60,724 bases of DNA from Aneurinibacillus aneurinilyticus ATCC 12856. GTDB lineage: Bacteria; Bacillota; Bacilli; Aneurinibacillales; Aneurinibacillaceae. The stretch lies in NCBI RefSeq assembly GCF_000466385.1, contig NZ_KE952910.1, positions 27,780 through 88,503 on the forward strand, in the 5' to 3' direction. Shown one piece after another: positions 53,979-60,724 of the stretch. Position 1 is the stretch's first letter. Each line of letters opens with the position of its first letter. Below the pieces are notes generated by a model, which worked only from the letters and a program-made list of their open reading frames with translations, did not search any database and was not told where the DNA came from. The translations under genes and the position numbers were made by a program.

Positions 53979-56900
53979 CATCAAGAAAATCCTTGTGATT
54001 GGCTCAGGCCCGATTGTCATCGGACAGGCCGCAGAATTCGATTATGCCGGAACCCAGGCTTGCCAGGCCTTAAAAGAAGAAGGCTTCGAAGTCATTCTGG
54101 TCAACAGTAATCCAGCGACGATTATGACCGATACGAATATGGCCGATAAAGTGTATATCGAACCGCTGACGAAAGAGTTCGTCACACGCATCATCCGCCA
54201 GGAGAAACCGGACGGTTTGTTGGCTACCCTTGGGGGGCAGACAGGGCTAAATCTTGCGATGGAACTGGATGAAGCCGGCATTCTGGAGGAAGAGAACGTA
54301 GCGTTGCTTGGAACAGACCTTGAAGCCATTAAAAAAGCGGAAGACCGCGATTTGTTCCGTAGCTTGATGCAGGAAATCGGTGAACCGGTACCGCCGAGCG
54401 ATATTATTCACACGGTAGAAGAAGCGTTGAAGTTCGCTGAACGTATCGGATACCCGATTATTGTCCGTCCGGCTTATACACTGGGTGGTACAGGCGGCGG
54501 TATTGTAACGAACGAAGAAGAACTGCGAGAAATTGTTGCCAGCGGTCTGAAATACAGCCCGATTACTCAGTGCCTTGTAGAGAAAAGCATTGCGGGTTTT
54601 AAAGAAATCGAGTACGAAGTTATGCGTGATGCAGCTGATAATGCCATCGTCGTATGTAATATGGAGAATATTGACCCGGTCGGCATTCACACCGGCGATA
54701 GTATCGTCGTAGCGCCGAGCCAGACGATGTCAGACCGTGAATATCAAATGCTGCGTTCATCTTCATTGAAGATTATTCGGGCGCTTAACATTCAAGGCGG
54801 ATGTAACGTACAGCTGGCGCTTGACCCGGACAGCTTCCAATATTACATCATTGAGGTAAACCCGCGTGTAAGTCGCTCATCTGCCCTGGCCTCCAAAGCA
54901 ACTGGCTATCCCATCGCGAAAATGGCAGCAAAAATTGCAGTGGGCTACACACTGGATGAGTTGAAAAACCCAGTAACAGAGCAGACATATGCATGCTTTG
55001 AGCCGACGCTCGATTATATTGTCACGAAAATTCCGCGCTGGCCGTTCGATAAATTCATCTCCGCCAACCGTAAACTCGGTACGCAGATGAAAGCAACCGG
55101 CGAGGTTATGGCTATTGGCCGTACGTTGGAAGAGTCGCTGCATAAAGCTGTGCGCTCGCTCGAAATCGGCCTGCATAGCCTCGAATTGCCAGAAGCAAAA
55201 GAACTCAGTCAGGAAGAGCTGGAACACCGTCTAGTAAAAGCGGATGATGAGCGCTTATTCCTTATCATGGAGGGAATGCGCCGTGGTATGACTGAGGAGA
55301 AGATTCATGAATTAACCAAAATTGATTACTTCTTCCTTGCGAAGTTTAAAAATATTATTCATCTCGAAAAGGAAATGGCAGAAGCAATAGCTTCCCGCAC
55401 ATTCGATATGCAAATGCTGCGCCAGGCTAAGCGCATGGGCTTTACAGATCGTCGAATCGCAGAGGTGACCGGGCTTGCTTCCTCGGACGTTGAAGCCCGA
55501 CGCAAAGAAGCCGGCCTCACCCCTGTTTACAAGATGGTAGATACATGCGCTGCGGAATTCGAAGCGGCAACACCGTATTACTATTCTACTTATGAAGATG
55601 AGGATGAGAGAGAAGAGACGGGCAAACCGCGCGTCATTGTACTTGGCTCTGGTCCGATTCGTATCGGACAGGGCATTGAGTTTGACTATTCGACAGTGCA
55701 TGCCGTTTGGGCATTAAAAGAAATGGGCTATGAAGCGGTTATTATTAATAACAATCCAGAGACAGTCTCGACCGACTTCAGCACCTCGGATCGTCTCTAC
55801 TTTGAACCGCTTTACATTGAAGATGTACTGCATATCATCGAGAAGGAGAAGCCGGAAGGTGTTATCGTACAGTTCGGAGGCCAGACAGCCATTAATTTAG
55901 CGGCTGACCTTGAAGAGGCCGGTGTGAAAATTCTCGGAACCGACCTAGCCAATATCGATGCGGCAGAAGATCGGGAGAAATTCGAAAAGCTGCTTCGTTC
56001 GCTTGATATTGCACAGCCGCCGGGTAAAACGGTAACGACGGTAGAAGCAGCGGTAGAAGCTGCGGATTCTCTCGGATATCCGGTACTTGTTCGTCCGTCC
56101 TATGTATTGGGCGGCCGCGCCATGGAAATCGTCTATAACGAGCAGGAATTACTAACATACATGCGTGAAGCAGTTAAAATCAATCCGGATCATCCAGTGC
56201 TTGTCGATACGTACCTGATGGGTGCGGAAGTGGAAGTGGATGCGATTAGTGATGGCGAAAATGTGCTGATTCCCGGGATTATGGAGCATATCGAACGGGC
56301 CGGGGTTCACTCGGGCGATTCGATCGCTGTATATCCAGCGCAGACCATTCCGGGCCAACTAAAAGAAGAATTGATTGATATGACGACCCGCATCGCGCGG
56401 GGCCTGCAAATCAAAGGCTTGCTTAACATTCAATTCGTCATCCATAAAAATAAGGCATATGTGCTGGAGGTTAACCCGCGTTCTTCCCGTACCGTACCTT
56501 TCTTAAGCAAAATCACTAACCTGCCGATGGCCAACATTGCTACTAAAGTGATTCTCGGCCATACGATTCCAGAACTTGGTTACACTCCGGGGTACCATCC
56601 GGAAGCGGATCATGTTTCCGTAAAAGTTCCGGTGTTCTCCTTCGCCAAGCTGCGTCGGGTTGATACAACGCTTGGACCGGAAATGAAGTCGACGGGCGAG
56701 GTCATGGGGCGCGATACAAATCTAGCTAAAGCACTATATAAGGGACTTATTGCTTCCGGTATGAGCATTCCGACACACGGTTCGCTGCTGGTGACGGTTG
56801 CCGACAAAGACAAAGAAGAAGCGGTCGATATTATTCAAAGCTTCCATCGACTCGGTTTTAAATTGCTGGCAACAGAAGGAACGGCGCGTTACCTGGAGGG

Positions 56901-57181
56901 CAAAGGAATGAACGTAACGTGTGTGCGCAAAGTAAACGAAGCCTCGCCGAATATGCTCGATATTATCCGTGAAGGAGAAGCAAGCTTCGTATTGAATACA
57001 TTGACGAAAGGTAAAACGCCTGAACGTGATGGATTCCGTATTCGTCGTGAATCAGCGGAGAACGGCGTCGTCTGTCTGACATCGCTTGATACGGCACAAG
57101 CGCTGCTCCGTGTGCTCGAAGCAATTACGTTCAGCGCAGAGTCTATGCCGCGCTTTGCAGCATCAGAGGGGGCATATGTGC

Positions 57182-57189
<8 letters not shown>
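53962..57189 (+). CDS. pyrAB: Carbamoyl-phosphate synthase large subunit
   Basis: A 1075-residue synthetase with two ATP-grasp halves: [20 protein letters not shown] and [20 protein letters not shown] begin each half, and [20 protein letters not shown] and [20 protein letters not shown] are the paired metal sites. A C-terminal allosteric MGS-like domain ([13 protein letters not shown]) ends the protein. ATG 53962 has AAGGGGG 9 bases upstream. It forms carbamoyl phosphate for pyrimidine synthesis. Confidence 0.96.
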
Positions 57190-59619
<2,430 letters not shown>

Positions 59620-59630
<11 letters not shown>

Positions 59631-60255
59631 TACAGCTACAGCACGACAAATTGCGGAAAAATTGTTGGATATTGACGCGGTGGCTCTGCGTCCGGATGAA
59701 CCTTTTACCTGGACATCAGGTATAAAAAGCCCAATTTACTGTGATAACCGGATGACGATGTCTTATCCTGAAGTACGGCAGCTAATATACCGTTCTTTTG
59801 CTGCACAAATTCGGGAAAAGTATGGAGAAGCCCAGGTTATTGCAGGAACAGCAACTGCGGGTATTCCTCATGCAGCGTGGGTGGCCGAGGAGCTGGGTTT
59901 ACCGATGGCATATGTACGCTCCAAGCCAAAAGGGCACGGCAAAGGTAATCAAATTGAGGGCAAGCTCGCACCCGGTGCCAAAGTCATCGTAATCGAAGAT
60001 TTAATCTCTACCGGCGGCAGTTCGATTGAGGCGGCTCGTGCAGTGCAGGAAGCGGGTGGAGAAGTGCTGGCTGTGCTGGCGATTTTCTCCTACCAATTTC
60101 CTGCGGCAGAGAAGGCATTTGCAGAAGCGGGCTTTTTGTTTGAGACACTCAGCAATTATACCGTTCTTCTCGAGGTTGCCATAGAGAAAGGCACCATTCG
60201 TCCAGAACAAATCGAGGCGTTGAAAGCTTGGCGTGAAAATCCGCAGGCGTATTAA
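59620..60255 (+). CDS. pyrE: Orotate phosphoribosyltransferase
   Basis: A 211-residue PRT enzyme converting orotate and PRPP to [37 protein letters not shown] and the PRPP loop [14 protein letters not shown] are clear. Its start overlaps pyrF by 11 bases, with AAAGGAG inside pyrF. It is the last gene of the operon and is followed by a large terminator. Confidence 0.95.
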
Positions 60256-60259
60256 GTAG

Positions 60260-60338
60260 AAAAAACACGTGCAGGGCATATACCAAGTGGTTGTTCCTTT
60301 TTTTGAAGGAACGAGTGGGGGCCCGGCACGTGTTTTTT
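60260..60338 (+). terminator. Large nested terminator of the pyr operon
   Basis: AAAAAACACGTGC (60260-60272) pairs with GCACGTGTTTTTT (60326-60338). The stem continues with GGGC/GCCC (60274-60277, 60321-60324). An inner hairpin GTTCCTT/AAGGAAC (60293-60299, 60306-60312) sits in the loop. The A and T flanks would let it act on both strands. Confidence 0.85.
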
Positions 60339-60390
60339 ATCTGCGGTTTTAGAATAGTTAGCAGTGGTAAATAATATATTGTATCACACC

Positions 60391-60582
60391 TGTTGATTAT
60401 CCATAAGGTGGAAGAAAGAAGATGCACGCGTCGGCGTGTTCCCTCGTCTTTCTCACGAGGAAGAGACACGGCCCCTGGCGCCACAAAGCGGCCCTCTGAG
60501 CTTGGGTGCGGGAGACGAACCGATGCCCGTTTGGGGCACGGTGTGATGGCGATCCATTCTGGCTCATACTGGATAATCAACA
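60391..60582. other. 192-bp structured element bounded by a perfect 13-bp inverted repeat
   Basis: TGTTGATTATCCA (60391-60403) and TGGATAATCAACA (60570-60582) are perfect inverted repeats. Inside are CACGC/GCGTG (60425-60438) and CCTCGT/ACGAGG (60442-60460) hairpins and a GC-rich right half. Three short blocks are shared with 5770-5840 on the other strand. Two overlapping open frames cross it but look non-coding. This is most of the 469-bp end region 60256-60724. It could be a structured RNA or a miniature inverted-repeat element; I recognise no family. Confidence 0.6.
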
Positions 60583-60594
60583 CCCTTGATATTA

Positions 60595-60714
60595 TATATA
60601 AGTTACACTTGATATTTTGACATGATAACGTGGTTGGAAGTAGGAAATTCGAAAAAAAGAAGAGGTTGGATGTGCCCTGCGCTCCGGCAAAAGAAAGGCC
60701 AGTGTGTCTTTTTC
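60595..60714 (+). repeat. 120-bp dispersed structured repeat (copy C)
   Basis: Six differences from 5901-6020 across 120 ungapped bases. The same two hairpins are present, GGA-T-GTGC / GCGCTCC and AGAAAGGC / GTCTTTTT, each with one G-U pair in place of a Watson-Crick pair of copy B. It starts 12 bp after the inverted-repeat-bounded element. The last ten bases of the window (60715-60724) show nothing recognisable. Confidence 0.85.
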
Positions 60715-60724
60715 CGACCGTGCC

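Noticed and set aside
60149-60620. Open frames across the structured region after pyrE (minus 60149-60583, plus 60393-60620)
   Set aside because: They cross the terminator and inverted repeats, have no ribosome site and show low-complexity Arg/Thr/Ser-rich translations typical of non-coding DNA.

Overview
The window reads as a chromosomal segment of an endospore-forming member of the Bacillales. It carries a full division and cell wall (dcw) cluster with the sporulation paralogues spoVD and spoVE, then spoIIGA-sigE-sigG, a MurE with the DNPR motif typical of meso-diaminopimelate enzymes, bshC (bacillithiol synthesis) and the yqgY/mgsR pair. Gene order resembles Bacillus subtilis, with differences such as murA inside the dcw cluster and S-adenosylhomocysteine hydrolase next to mraZ. 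My guess is an Aneurinibacillus/Brevibacillus-like organism, but this is inferred from gene content only. TTG and GTG starts are common.

Layout. 1-4.9 kb: a MidA-like methyltransferase, yqgY, a Cys-rich ArsR-type regulator, mgsR with a long structured leader, a YpcP-type 5'-3' exonuclease and a crotonase-fold protein. 5-11 kb: an rsfA-like sporulation regulator, a dispersed structured repeat, a biotin-dependent acyl-CoA carboxylase/HMG-CoA lyase operon (yngHA-yngHB-yngG-yngE type) and a TetR regulator. 11-34.4 kb: bshC, ahcY, then mraZ-rsmH-ftsL-pbpB-spoVD-murE-mraY-murD-spoVE-murG-murB-murA-divIB-ylxW-ylxX-sbp-ftsA-ftsZ. 34.6-37.2 kb: spoIIGA-sigE-sigG. 37.3-40.6 kb: an inserted GntR/ABC transporter cassette and a convergent orphan amino-acid-binding lipoprotein. 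40.7-49.1 kb: ylmC-ylmD-ylmE-sepF-ylmG-ylmH-divIVA, ileS, lspA and rluD. 49.1-60.3 kb: the pyrimidine operon pyrR-pyrP-pyrC-pyrAA-pyrAB-pyrK-pyrD-pyrF-pyrE, controlled by PyrR RNA sites and lacking pyrB.

Most of the window is conserved housekeeping sequence. The genes cooperate in three blocks: lipid II synthesis with septum assembly (mur genes, mraY, murG, pbpB, fts/div genes, sepF, divIVA); activation of sporulation sigma factors (SpoIIGA processing pro-sigma E, then sigma G); and UMP synthesis. The less explained material is non-coding. A 120-bp structured repeat occurs at 5901-6020 and 60595-60714, with a partial copy at 1-40. An inverted-repeat-bounded element lies at 60391-60582 and has a diverged, inverted relative at about 5770-5840. 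A 144-nt element closed by a long stem lies between spoVE and murG, and mgsR has a structured leader. The window begins and ends inside copies of the 120-bp repeat, so it may be a contig bounded by that repeat. I saw no transposase, tRNA, rRNA or CRISPR array.
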